Shown here piece after piece: positions 52,660 through 60,874 of a DNA stretch of 64,000 nt. Origin of the DNA: Haloarcula regularis (GTDB lineage Archaea; Halobacteriota; Halobacteria; Halobacteriales; Haloarculaceae); NCBI RefSeq assembly GCF_029338315.1, contig NZ_CP119794.1:2542001-2606000 (forward strand), in the 5' to 3' direction. A program made the translations under genes and the position numbers. Each line of letters begins with the position of its first letter. Position 1 is the stretch's first letter. Under the pieces are notes generated by a model, which saw nothing but the letters and a program-made list of their open reading frames with translations, had not been told where the DNA came from and did not search any database.

Positions 52660-53424
52660 CTAGTACGTGAGCCTGAGCTCGATCTCGTTCGTCGCGCCGA
52701 GTAACGCCTCGGGTATCTCGTCTCTGAGGCGGTCGCCGACCATCCGCCTGGCCGGCCCACAGACACAGAGGGCACCGACGGGTTCGTCCTGGTCTATCAG
52801 TATCGGTGCACCGACCGACTGGAGGCCCTCGACCGTCTCCTGGTTGTTGAACGCGTACCCCCTGTCCCTGATGTCGGCGAGCTCGCTCTCGAGCGAGTCG
52901 CGGTTCGTGATGGTGTGGTCCGTCTGTGCTTCGAGGCCGTGTTGGTCCAGTATCTCCGAGACGCGGTCCTCGGGGAGGTGTGCGAGTATCGCCTTTCCGG
53001 CGGCGAGGTGGTGCAGGTGCGCCCGTTTGCCCAGCGCTCCGTGCGTCTGGACCCCGTGTGACCCGACGGCTTTCATGATGTGGACCCCGTATCCGTGCTC
53101 TTCGACGATGACCCAGACGACCTCGCCCGTCGTCTCGGCGAGTTCCTCGATCGAATCTCTCGCGAGCGGATACAGCGGGGACTCGTTGCGCGCCGCGACG
53201 CCCTTCTCGAAGAACTTGAGCCCCATCTTGTACTTCGTGCCCTCTCTGACCAGGTACTCCATCTCGACGAGCGTGGTGAGGTGCTTGTGGACTGTACTCG
53301 GGGCCTTGTCGAGCTCCTCCGCGATTTCGGTCACCCCCCGTGCCTCGCCCGAGTCGAGCAATTCGATAATCCCGAATACGGTGTCCGACGTTTTGACGAC
53401 CCGGGTGTTTTGCGATGGCGCCAT
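52660..53424 (-). CDS. IclR-family transcriptional regulator
   Basis: Protein of 254 residues. The N-terminal winged helix (TVFGIIELLDSGEARGVTEI, EELDKAPSTVHKHLTTLVEM) is followed by an effector domain (HHLAAGKAILAHLPEDRVSE, APILIDQDEPVGALCVCGPA). IclR regulators sense sugar acids or aromatic acids and often control adjacent catabolic genes; here GH105, aldehyde dehydrogenase and the divergent sugar ABC importer are candidates. ATG 53424 follows a TATA by about 28 bp. Length and domain layout are typical. Confidence 0.93.
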   Translation of the reverse strand: MAPSQNTRVVKTSDTVFGIIELLDSGEARGVTEIAEELDKAPSTVHKHLTTLVEMEYLVREGTKYKMGLKFFEKGVAARNESPLYPLARDSIEELAETTGEVVWVIVEEHGYGVHIMKAVGSHGVQTHGALGKRAHLHHLAAGKAILAHLPEDRVSEILDQHGLEAQTDHTITNRDSLESELADIRDRGYAFNNQETVEGLQSVGAPILIDQDEPVGALCVCGPARRMVGDRLRDEIPEALLGATNEIELRLTY

Positions 53425-53448
53425 ATACTGGCAACAGATTACACGGAC

Positions 53449-53456
53449 TTATATAT
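53449..53456 (-). promoter_or_regulatory. TATA box for the IclR gene
   Basis: Minus-strand ATATATAAG centred about 29 bp above ATG 53424; leaderless geometry. Confidence 0.55.
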
Positions 53457-53994
53457 GTTGGTTTGTGGTATCGCCACTCATGACCCGGGCGCCGGTTCGT
53501 CGCGTCGCCCCTCCGGTCGGCGGTTTCGAAGTGAGCGAATTCGGTCCCCGGCCCGGATCTTCCGACCCGTTCGCCCCGTCATCTGTCGCTCCCGACCGCC
53601 GTCGACGTCCGCGCTTCCGCCCGACCCGGCCCGTAAGCCCGCAGGAACGACGGGCTCTCGCCGGGGTCGCGTGACGCTGCACTCGTCACTCTGTCGCTGC
53701 GCGTTGTCACCGGTCCGCCCCCTCTCTCCCGTCATTCGGTCCGCTCGCGGAAAGAATAACACACGTACGGATGTTATTTTCTGTTCTACAGGAGGGATAT
53801 CTTCTCTCGTCCGGCGCCGACCCGCTCCGATCGCCGACTACAATTCGCCATTTTCGAAATTCCTGCCGGATCCTCCTCCCGGAGCCCTCGCCCGTCTCGC
53901 GAACCCGCATCGAAGGGGGAACGTGCGGGACGCCCGCGTGGCCGTTCACCGGTGTCGGACGCGTCGATAGCACCGCCGGGGCTACGTGGGAAAC

Positions 53995-54003
53995 TTATTT
54001 ATA
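53995..54003 (+). promoter_or_regulatory. TATA box for the sugar-binding protein at 54024
   Basis: TTATTTATA centred about 25 bp above ATG 54024; leaderless geometry. Confidence 0.55.
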
Positions 54004-54023
54004 TCGTTACGTAGTCCGTTCAG

Positions 54024-55277
54024 ATGGCCATGCCAGATAGCAGTCAATTCGATAGTACCAGGCGTCGTATTCTGAAAGCCACGGGGGCCGCGGGGCTCGC
54101 CGGTCTCACTGGACTCGCCGGTTGTTCTTCGAACGGCGACGGCGGCGGCGGTTCCGACGGCTCCGGCGGCGACGGCGGCGCTGACGGCGGTTCGGGCGGC
54201 GGTGGTGGCGGGCAGAGCGACAGTGGCGGGGGCGACGATGAGACCAACTCGGCGCTCTCGATGGGCTTTTCGACGTACTTCCGGGGTGGGGCGTGGATCA
54301 CGGCCTTCCTGGAGGCGACGGAGTTCTACGCGAAAGACCAGAACTTCGACTACAACGAGTTTGGCAACCAGGAGAGCGGCCAGAAACAGGTCAGCGACAT
54401 CCGGCAGATGGCCAACCAGGGCTACGACGGCATCCTCGTCAACACCTGGGACTCCGAGGCGGTCAACCCCGCCATCGACGAGGCGACCGAGCAGGGCGTG
54501 CCCGTCTTTACGGCCAACGTCGACGCGACGACCGAGAACGTGACGATGTACGTCGCGTTCAGCAACCGCGCCGCCGCGGAGACAGCCGCCGAGCAGACCA
54601 TCGCCGAACTCGAGGAGGAAAAACCCGACCAGGACAGCTACCAGATCCTGGACGTCATGGGCGCTCCTGCCCAGCAGATCACCCAGCAGCGCGACGAACC
54701 GTTCGTCGAGAAGATCTCGAATACGGACGGCTTCGAGATCGCCGACAAGGTGCCCGGCGAGTTCACCCGCGACGCTGCCCAGCAAGCGACGTCGGAGTGG
54801 ATCAACGCCAACGGGGCGCCCGACGCCATCTACTCGGCCAACCTCTCGATGGGACTGGGCGTCCTGACGGCGCTGAAGAACGCCGGCCTGGCGGCAAAGC
54901 GCGGCGAGGACGACCACGTCGTCCTCGTGCAACTTGACGCCGGCCCGCAGGTCATCGAAGGAATCAACGACGGGTACATCGACGCGGCCATCGACCAGCC
55001 CAACTACTTCTACGGGCCTATCGCGCTCAAGTACATGCGCAAGTACGTCGAGGGCGACGGCGAAGACGAGATTCCGGAGGTCGGCACGACCATCACGGCC
55101 GATGACCTCACTATCGAGCCTGCACAGCACAAGGGCGTCGAGTTGTGGTCCGAACCCGTGTGGGCGCCCGCCGAGATCGTCGAGAAGGACGGGCACGTCC
55201 AGTTTCAGACGAACTCCGTGACCGTCACCGAGGAGAACGCCGACGAACCCTACCTCTGGGGTAACATCTGGGGATAA
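54024..55277 (+). CDS. Periplasmic-binding-protein type sugar ABC lipoprotein (RbsB-like, Tat-exported)
   Basis: Binding protein of 417 residues. Twin-arginine signal STRRRILKATGAAGLAGL, lipobox LAGC with Cys about residue 34, then a Gly/Asp/Ser linker to about residue 75. The folded part has the sugar-binding type 1 pattern: DIRQMANQGYDGILVNTWDS, VFTANVDATTENVTMYVAFS and APDAIYSANLSMGLGVLTAL. It captures a monosaccharide (ribose/galactose/rhamnose family) for the permease and ATPase encoded next. Only 41 bp separates it from the permease gene. Confidence 0.92.
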   Translation: MAMPDSSQFDSTRRRILKATGAAGLAGLTGLAGCSSNGDGGGGSDGSGGDGGADGGSGGGGGGQSDSGGGDDETNSALSMGFSTYFRGGAWITAFLEATEFYAKDQNFDYNEFGNQESGQKQVSDIRQMANQGYDGILVNTWDSEAVNPAIDEATEQGVPVFTANVDATTENVTMYVAFSNRAAAETAAEQTIAELEEEKPDQDSYQILDVMGAPAQQITQQRDEPFVEKISNTDGFEIADKVPGEFTRDAAQQATSEWINANGAPDAIYSANLSMGLGVLTALKNAGLAAKRGEDDHVVLVQLDAGPQVIEGINDGYIDAAIDQPNYFYGPIALKYMRKYVEGDGEDEIPEVGTTITADDLTIEPAQHKGVELWSEPVWAPAEIVEKDGHVQFQTNSVTVTEENADEPYLWGNIWG

Positions 55278-55318
55278 CGTCCCGACAATCGACCAATGCG
55301 AACAACGATACTGATACA

Positions 55319-56323
55319 ATGAGTGTGGTAAACCTGCTCCGTCCGACGAGCGAGCGCGACGACGTCGTCCTCACTTTGCTGGACAACATGATCTGGCCGA
55401 TTCTGGCGCTGACGCTGGTCGGCGTTATGGTCCTCGTGCCACAGACGTTCCGCAACTTGCGGTCCGTCGAACTCCTGTTACACGGGTCGGTGGGCCTGGG
55501 CTTTCTGGTGCTGGCGGAGTCGATCTGTCTGATATCGGGGCACTTCGACCTCTCGATCGGGTCGATAGCGGGCTTCTCGGCGATGCTGACGGCGCTGATG
55601 CTCTCGCCGAGCAAGTGGGCGCTCTTTTCCGACCCGATTCTGGGGTTCCTCGTCATCCTGGCGGTCGGGACGGTAATCGGGTCGACGAACGGCGTCATGA
55701 TCAGCAAGCTCGGCGTCAACCCGTTCCTGCAGACGCTGGCCTTCCTCATCATCTTCGAGGGGCTGAAGATATCGCTGAGTAGCCTCCCGGTGTCGGACCT
55801 CCCGGAGGGGTACACCGTGGTGGGGAGCACGCCCGAATACGCCATCGGCCTGCTGCTTGTCACCTTCGCCGTCGCGGCGGTGCTGATGAGCCAGACGAAC
55901 ATCGGGCAGGCGATCTACGCGCTGGGGTCGGAGAAGGAGTCTGCGCGCGCGGTCGGTATCAACACCGACCGGATGATAATCGCGGTCTACGGGCTGAGTG
56001 GGCTGCTGTCGGCGATGGGCGGGCTGATGCTGACCGGGTTTACGACGACGGTTTCGCCGGAGACGGCAAGCGGGATGGTGTTCCCGGCGTTCGCCGCGGC
56101 GGTCATCGGGGGCATCAGCCTCTTTGGCGGCCGCGGGAAGGTCTCGGGCGCGCTCGGCGGGGTCCTCCTGCTGAGTGTCATCCAGTCGGCGCTGAACCTG
56201 AGCGGCGTCGGCATCGCCCAGATTCAGGCGGTCAACGGGGCCGTCCTCCTGGTCGCCATCCTGCTGTACAACACGCGCTCGACCATCCGGCAGCGCGTCC
56301 TCGCCGCGGAGGTGTCACAATGA
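55319..56323 (+). CDS. Sugar ABC transporter permease (RbsC-like)
   Basis: Membrane protein of 334 residues, about ten hydrophobic segments. RbsC-type landmarks are SICLISGHFDLSIGSIAGFS, STNGVMISKLGVNPFLQTLA, ALGSEKESARAVGINTDRMI and AVIGGISLFGGRGKVSGALG. The CUT2 family transports monosaccharides. It overlaps the ATPase start by ATGA (56320-56323). The operon order is binding protein, permease, ATPase. Confidence 0.93.
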   Translation: MSVVNLLRPTSERDDVVLTLLDNMIWPILALTLVGVMVLVPQTFRNLRSVELLLHGSVGLGFLVLAESICLISGHFDLSIGSIAGFSAMLTALMLSPSKWALFSDPILGFLVILAVGTVIGSTNGVMISKLGVNPFLQTLAFLIIFEGLKISLSSLPVSDLPEGYTVVGSTPEYAIGLLLVTFAVAAVLMSQTNIGQAIYALGSEKESARAVGINTDRMIIAVYGLSGLLSAMGGLMLTGFTTTVSPETASGMVFPAFAAAVIGGISLFGGRGKVSGALGGVLLLSVIQSALNLSGVGIAQIQAVNGAVLLVAILLYNTRSTIRQRVLAAEVSQ

Positions 56324-57106
56324 GTCGCGCCGAAGACGCGCCCGACAGCTCGGCGACGAGCCAGGCGCCCGACACGAAGGTCCGCTTCGAGGACATCATG
56401 AAGCAGTTCGGCCGTCTGGTGGCGCTCGAGTCGATCGACCTGACGGTCAGGGACGGGGAGATACTGGCGCTGGTGGGACAACGGCGCGGGGAAGTCGACG
56501 CTGATGAACATCCTGTGTGGCGTCCACGAACAGACCAGCGGGACCCTCTACTACGACGGCGAGCCGGTGACGTTCTCGAACCCGAGCGAGGCCCGTGAGA
56601 TGGGTATCGAGACGGTCTATCAGGATCTCGCGCTGATGAACGAGCTGGACATCGCGACCAACGTCTACATGGACCAGTTCCCGTCGCGTCTGAGCGTGGG
56701 GCCCGTCGAACTGATAGACTGGAACGAGACCTACAGTGAGACCGCGGAGATCCTGGACTACCTGAATCTGGACCTGGACCCGCACTCGGAGGTGTCGTTC
56801 CTCTCGGGCGGGGAGCGCCAGCTGGTCGCGATCGCGCGGGCGATCTCGTTCGACCCGGACGTGCTCATCCTGGACGAACCGACGTCGGCGCTTTCCGTGG
56901 CCGGGACGGACCTCGTCCACGAGACGATGCGGACGCTGCGCGACGAGGGTCACACGCAGGTGGTGGTGAGCCACAGTTTCGAGTCGGTGCTGGATCTGGC
57001 CGACCGGATCGCGGTCCTCTACCAGGGCGAGATCGCGGAGGTCGTCCGGCCGTCGGAGGTCGACAAGGCGACGCTGACGAACCTCATCACCACCGGACAC
57101 CGGTAG
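56320..57106 (+). CDS. Sugar ABC transporter ATP-binding protein, single-domain RbsA-like, 2-base deletion in Walker A
   Basis: ATPase of about 262 residues with only one nucleotide-binding domain; standard RbsA has two. The frame breaks at GGG 56475-56477: ILALVG continues in the other frame as DNGAGKSTLMNILCGVHE, the Walker A. Two missing G restore LALVGDNGAGKST and a gene of 263 codons. Further motifs are VSFLSGGERQLVAIARAISF (signature), DVLILDEPTSALS (Walker B) and VVVSHSFESVLDLA (switch His). Single-domain CUT2 ATPases occur in Archaea. If the break is real, the transporter is inactive. Confidence 0.85.
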
Positions 57107-57273
57107 GGTCGGATTTTCGTTCTCGACGCGCTCGGCCGTGCCACGCTGTTCTACCGCGGGTTAGATCTGCGTCCCGTCGGGTCGGGACCGGGAACTGAGA
57201 CGGGGGACACGGCCCGGCTGTACACAGTCCGTCTGCGAACGCGCGGCGGGGCCGGAACCGCGGTCCGACCGGA

Positions 57274-58041
57274 CTACTGGACGGTGTACCCGCCGTCGAT
57301 GAGCACCGACGTCCCCGTGACGTACGAGGAGGCGTCCGAGGCGAGATAGAGGGCCAGCGGCGCGACGTCTTCCGGTTGCGCGAACTCGTCGAGCAGCATC
57401 TCGTCCAGCCACGTCCGGCGCTCGTCCGGATCGTCCGAGAGGATGTCGGTCTCGACGTATCCCGGATTGATGTTGTTGACGCGGATGCCGTGTTCCGCCC
57501 ACTCCGACGCCAGCTGGACTTTCAGCCCCTCGAGGGCACCTTTCGAGGCCTGGTAGTCGGCGTGTTTCTGCGGGTGGTTGGCGACGAACGCCGACATCGA
57601 GGAGACGTTGATGATGGACCCGCCGTCGCCCTCTATCATCTCCCGGCCGGCGTGTTTCGCACAGAGGAAGGCTCCCGTGGTGTTGATATCCAGCGTCTGC
57701 TGGAACTCCTCGACGGGTTTCTCTTCGGCAGGCGTGCTGATGGCGATACCCGCGTTGTTCACCAGGACGTCGACCCCGCCGAAGGCCTCGACGGTCGCCT
57801 CGACGAGGGCCTCGACGGCCGCCTCGTCGGTCACGTCCGTGGCGACCGCCCGCGTCTCGGCACTGGTCTCGTCTGCGAGCGTGGCCGCGGCGTCGCGGCC
57901 CGACTCGGCGTCGCGGTTGGCGACGACGATGTTCGCGCCGGCCTCCGCGAGGCCCTCGGCGATGGCGTAGCCGATGCCGCGGTTACCGCCGGTGACGATC
58001 GCCGTCTCTCCCGTCAGGTCGAATCGGTCTAGCACTGACAT
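57274..58041 (-). CDS. SDR-family oxidoreductase (gluconate 5-dehydrogenase/KduD-like)
   Basis: Protein of 255 residues, classical SDR: IVTGGNRGIGYAIAEGLAEA, VLVNNAGIAISTPAEEKPVE, IINVSSMSAFVANHPQKHAD followed by catalytic YQASK, and C-terminal DVAPLALYLASDASSYVTGT. Its pattern is close to 2-deoxy-D-gluconate/gluconate dehydrogenases (KduD, IdnO). In pectin breakdown KduD reduces the keto-deoxy sugar acid, so the location next to GH105 and the sugar importer is suggestive. ATG 58041; no nearby TATA is clear. Confidence 0.9.
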   Translation of the reverse strand: MSVLDRFDLTGETAIVTGGNRGIGYAIAEGLAEAGANIVVANRDAESGRDAAATLADETSAETRAVATDVTDEAAVEALVEATVEAFGGVDVLVNNAGIAISTPAEEKPVEEFQQTLDINTTGAFLCAKHAGREMIEGDGGSIINVSSMSAFVANHPQKHADYQASKGALEGLKVQLASEWAEHGIRVNNINPGYVETDILSDDPDERRTWLDEMLLDEFAQPEDVAPLALYLASDASSYVTGTSVLIDGGYTVQ

Positions 58042-58126
58042 CTTCAGACCGTCCGCCTGGCAAGAAAATAAACGTTGGGGGCATCTAGCGGGGCGGTGTT
58101 TACTTTAGCAGCAATCGGTTCAGAGA

Positions 58127-58179
58127 GCCAGAAAGCCCCGGCCGGCTGATCACCCGGCTTCGGGTGGGGCTTTCTGGCT
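58127..58179. repeat. Hairpin of MITE-like element 1
   Basis: Arms AGCCAGAAAGCCCC and GGGGCTTTCTGGCT are exact inverted repeats, with a second short stem CACCCGGCTTCGGGTG between. Element 1 seems a shortened form of element 2. Confidence 0.6.
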
Positions 58180-58254
58180 GTTCACGACCTGAATCCCTTA
58201 ACTAAACACTACCATCTAGCGGCGGTGTTTACTTTAGCAGTGATTGTTTTGGAG

Positions 58255-58409
58255 AGCCAGAAAGCCCCGGCCGGCTGAACTCGGGGGCCTCGCTGCGGTC
58301 CTCACTGCGTTGTGGTCCTTGCGTCGGCCGCCGTCGTTCAGCCGGCCGCCCCTTTCAGCCCCACCCATGCCGGATAGTCAGCGGGCTTTGGGTGGGGCTT
58401 TCTGGCTGT
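58255..58409. repeat. Nested hairpin of MITE-like element 2
   Basis: The outer stem (AGCCAGAAAGCCCC with its complement near 58395-58408) encloses the inner stem GGCCGGCTGAAC (about 58269-58280) and GTTCAGCCGGCC (about 58334-58345). A long folded RNA or cruciform is possible. Confidence 0.6.
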
Positions 58410-58530
58410 TCACGACCAGAATCTCTTAACTAAACACTACCCATCTAGCACACCACGAAGCCGAGGGGCTTCGCCCATCGACTGGCTTTTCGCCCGGTAT
58501 TGGGACACTTCGCCGTCCAGCCAACCAGTG

Positions 58531-58540
58531 GTTATAAATA
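58531..58540 (+). promoter_or_regulatory. TATA box for the GMC dehydrogenase gene
   Basis: GTTATAAATA centred about 32 bp above ATG 58568. Immediately upstream of it lie the MITE-like elements, which could influence this promoter. Confidence 0.5.
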
Positions 58541-58567
58541 CTCGCAGAGAGCAGTGGGGGCTGTGAA

Positions 58568-60832
58568 ATGAGTGCAATGTCCATTCCAGATACATTGGTC
58601 ACGTTCACAGAGCACCAGGCCGAGACGGCGACAGCACTCTTCGAACGGCTGTTCCCGGCGGACGAAGACCCGGGCGCCGAGGATATCGGCGTCACCCGGT
58701 ACGTTGACCGTGCGCTCGACGGCCCCTACGAGGACCAGGTGCGGATGTACCGGCTCGGACTCGACGCGCTCGACAGGAACGCCGAGGCAGCGTTCGGCAG
58801 GGAGTTCGCCCAGTGTGACGACGCCGAACAGGACGAACTTCTCTCGCGACTTCAGGCCGGCGACTTAGAGGACTTCGAGACGCCACCGCAGACGGAGTTC
58901 TTCGGGACCGTTCGGACACATCTACAGGAAGGGCTGTTCGCCGACCCGGTCTACGGCGGGAACGAGGACAAGAAGGGCTGGGAGGTGCTGGGGCACCCCG
59001 GCGTCTATCTCGAGAACTCCGCGGCGGAGAACCTCGCCGAGGAGCCGGTCACCAAGGACGGTGACATCCAGTCGATGGCCGACCTGGGGTTCGATCTCGA
59101 CAGCTCGTCGGACGGCGACCCGGCAGAGACCGAGGGCTACGACCCCCAGCGGGGCGCGGCACCACCTGCCGAGGAAGCCGACGTCGTCCTCGCCGGGGTC
59201 GGCGCCATGGGTGGGCTGATTGCCCCCGTCCTGGCGGAGGCCGGACTCGACGTCGTCGCCTTCGAAGCCGGCCCGTGGCGGACGAGAGACGACTACCTCC
59301 CCGACGAGCTCGGCCACTCTTACTACTGCCGGGCGAACATGGGCAAGAAGTTCGACAGCGAGACGCCACGCTGGCGCCGGAACGAGGGCGAGGACACCCA
59401 GGAGGCCACGTTCTCGCTGGGCCGGATGATGAATAGCGTCGGCGGCTCCGTGATTCACTACGGCGCCTGGCTCCGCCGGTTCCACCCACACCACTTCCGG
59501 CAGCGCTCCTACGTCGAAGAGCGGTGGGGCGAGGACGTCCTCCCGGACAACTGCACGCTCACCGACTGGCCGCTCTCCTACGAGGAGCTCGAGCCGTACT
59601 ACACGCGACTGGAACACGAGATCGGTATCGCCGGCGGTGACGCGAACCCCTACGTCTCCCGGAGCGAGGACCTCCCGATGCCGCCGCTCCGGCGCTTCCG
59701 GATGGGCGAGGACTTCCGCGAGGTGACGGAGTCGATGGACCTGAACCCGTACATGGTGCCCGTCGGCATGAACAGCGAACCCTACGACGGCCGGCCGGCG
59801 ACCACCTACACCGCCTGGAACAACGGCTTCGGCTCGTTCAACGACGCGAAGTGGCACCCCGGGCTCACACACATCCCGCGGGCGCTCGAGACAGGCAACT
59901 TCGACCTGCGGACGCACTGCCGCGTCGTCGAGGTCCTGACCGACGAGGACGGCGAGGCCGCCGGCGTGCAGTACATCGACGCCAACGGGGAGCAAAAGAC
60001 ACAGAAAGCCGACAACGTCATCCTGAGCGCCTACTCCTTCGAGAACGTCCGCCTGCTGCTCAACTCGACGGACGACCACCATCCCAACGGACTGGGGAAC
60101 AACACGGGTCAGGTCGGCAAGCACTTCATGACCAAGATGTTCGCCCACGTCAACGGCTACTTCCCCGACGACGTGTTCAACCGTCACACCGGCCCCGCCG
60201 CCCAGGGCATCATCCTCGACGACTATCTCTCGACCGACTTCGACTCGGTCGAACGCGGTGGCTTCGTCGGCGGTGCGACGCTGGGATCGGAAAACCAGTA
60301 CCTCCCGATACAGATCAGCCAGGAGTCGCTCCCCGAGGACGTGCCGGCGTGGGGGCAGGGATACAAGGACCACCTCCGGGACTGGCAGCACGTCGGGACG
60401 GTCCGCATCCAGTCGACCGCCCTCCCCTATTCGACGAACTACCTCGAGCTCGACCCGGACCACCGCGACACGAGCGGCGTGGGCATGCCCGTCCTCCGCA
60501 TCACGTACGACATGCGCGAGAACGAGCAGCGACTGCACGAGTGGATGGAGGACAAGTCCGCCGAGATACTCGAGGAGATGGGCGCGTCGAAGACGTGGCG
60601 CGGCCCGCGCTTTACCGGCGTCGGCAGCAGCCACGACCTCGGTGGCTGTCGGATGGGTGAGGACCCCGAGACATCCGTCGTCGACCCCAACCTCGAGGTC
60701 CACGACACGCCCGGACTGCACGTCTACAGCGGGGCGGCGTTCCCGACGTGTCCCGGCATCAACCCGACGCTGACGATGTGGGCCATCTGCCTGCGGGCGG
60801 CCGAGAACCTCGTCGACTCGTACGGGGCGTAA
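58568..60832 (+). CDS. Fusion: gluconate 2-dehydrogenase subunit 3 domain + GMC oxidoreductase
   Basis: Protein of 754 residues. The N-terminal part (about 1-145) is a gluconate 2-dehydrogenase gamma (subunit 3) domain: LFERLFPADEDPGAEDIGVT and FFGTVRTHLQEGLFADPVYG, then GNEDKKGWEVLGHPGVYLEN. After a linker comes a GMC flavoprotein of about 550 residues, starting with the FAD motif VVLAGVGAMGGLIAPVLAEA (about 206-225) and ending SSHDLGGCRMG, GLHVYSGAAFPTCPGINPTL. In bacteria these are separate subunits with a cytochrome c. It probably oxidises gluconate or a related sugar acid. Cytoplasmic by sequence: no Tat or Sec signal, unlike the usual exported gamma subunit. Confidence 0.9.
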   Translation: MSAMSIPDTLVTFTEHQAETATALFERLFPADEDPGAEDIGVTRYVDRALDGPYEDQVRMYRLGLDALDRNAEAAFGREFAQCDDAEQDELLSRLQAGDLEDFETPPQTEFFGTVRTHLQEGLFADPVYGGNEDKKGWEVLGHPGVYLENSAAENLAEEPVTKDGDIQSMADLGFDLDSSSDGDPAETEGYDPQRGAAPPAEEADVVLAGVGAMGGLIAPVLAEAGLDVVAFEAGPWRTRDDYLPDELGHSYYCRANMGKKFDSETPRWRRNEGEDTQEATFSLGRMMNSVGGSVIHYGAWLRRFHPHHFRQRSYVEERWGEDVLPDNCTLTDWPLSYEELEPYYTRLEHEIGIAGGDANPYVSRSEDLPMPPLRRFRMGEDFREVTESMDLNPYMVPVGMNSEPYDGRPATTYTAWNNGFGSFNDAKWHPGLTHIPRALETGNFDLRTHCRVVEVLTDEDGEAAGVQYIDANGEQKTQKADNVILSAYSFENVRLLLNSTDDHHPNGLGNNTGQVGKHFMTKMFAHVNGYFPDDVFNRHTGPAAQGIILDDYLSTDFDSVERGGFVGGATLGSENQYLPIQISQESLPEDVPAWGQGYKDHLRDWQHVGTVRIQSTALPYSTNYLELDPDHRDTSGVGMPVLRITYDMRENEQRLHEWMEDKSAEILEEMGASKTWRGPRFTGVGSSHDLGGCRMGEDPETSVVDPNLEVHDTPGLHVYSGAAFPTCPGINPTLTMWAICLRAAENLVDSYGA

Positions 60833-60874
60833 CACCGCGTTTTCGAAGGAAGCGCCGACGGGGACTGAGGCGGT

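Larger units (their letters stand above)
53425..54023. other. Divergent intergenic region (IclR and sugar-binding protein)
   Basis: About 600 bp without a gene, unusually long for this genome. It holds the two divergent TATA boxes and AT-richer patches near 53755-53790 and 53840-53870. It is the most likely place for IclR operators. Confidence 0.5.
58082..58449. mobile_element. Two tandem MITE-like hairpin elements sharing 8-bp target repeats
   Basis: Three exact copies of CATCTAGC (58082-58089, 58213-58220, 58442-58449) delimit element 1 (about 58090-58212) and element 2 (about 58221-58441). Each begins with GGCGGTGTTTACTTTAG-like sequence and ends with CTTAACTAAACACTAC, imperfect terminal inverted repeats. 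Both contain AGCCAGAAAGCCCC near the left and GGGGCTTTCTGGCT near the right, giving a strong hairpin; element 2 has a further inner stem GGCCGGCTGAAC / GTTCAGCCGGCC. No protein is encoded. They resemble non-autonomous elements with 8-bp target duplications. Confidence 0.75.

Noticed and set aside
49881..54011. Similar TTTATATCGTTA(C/T)G strings near 49883 and 53999
   Set aside because: The first lies at the 3' end of the aldehyde dehydrogenase gene rather than in a promoter, so the likeness seems accidental.
58082..58449. Naming the tandem hairpin elements as a specific IS6-type derivative
   Set aside because: The 8-bp duplications would fit, but I could not identify a parent element from memory, so the family is left open.
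58922..60835. 637-codon open frame on the - strand opposite the GMC dehydrogenase
   Set aside because: Antisense shadow of the fused dehydrogenase; composition is rich in Val/Gly/Arg with no domain.
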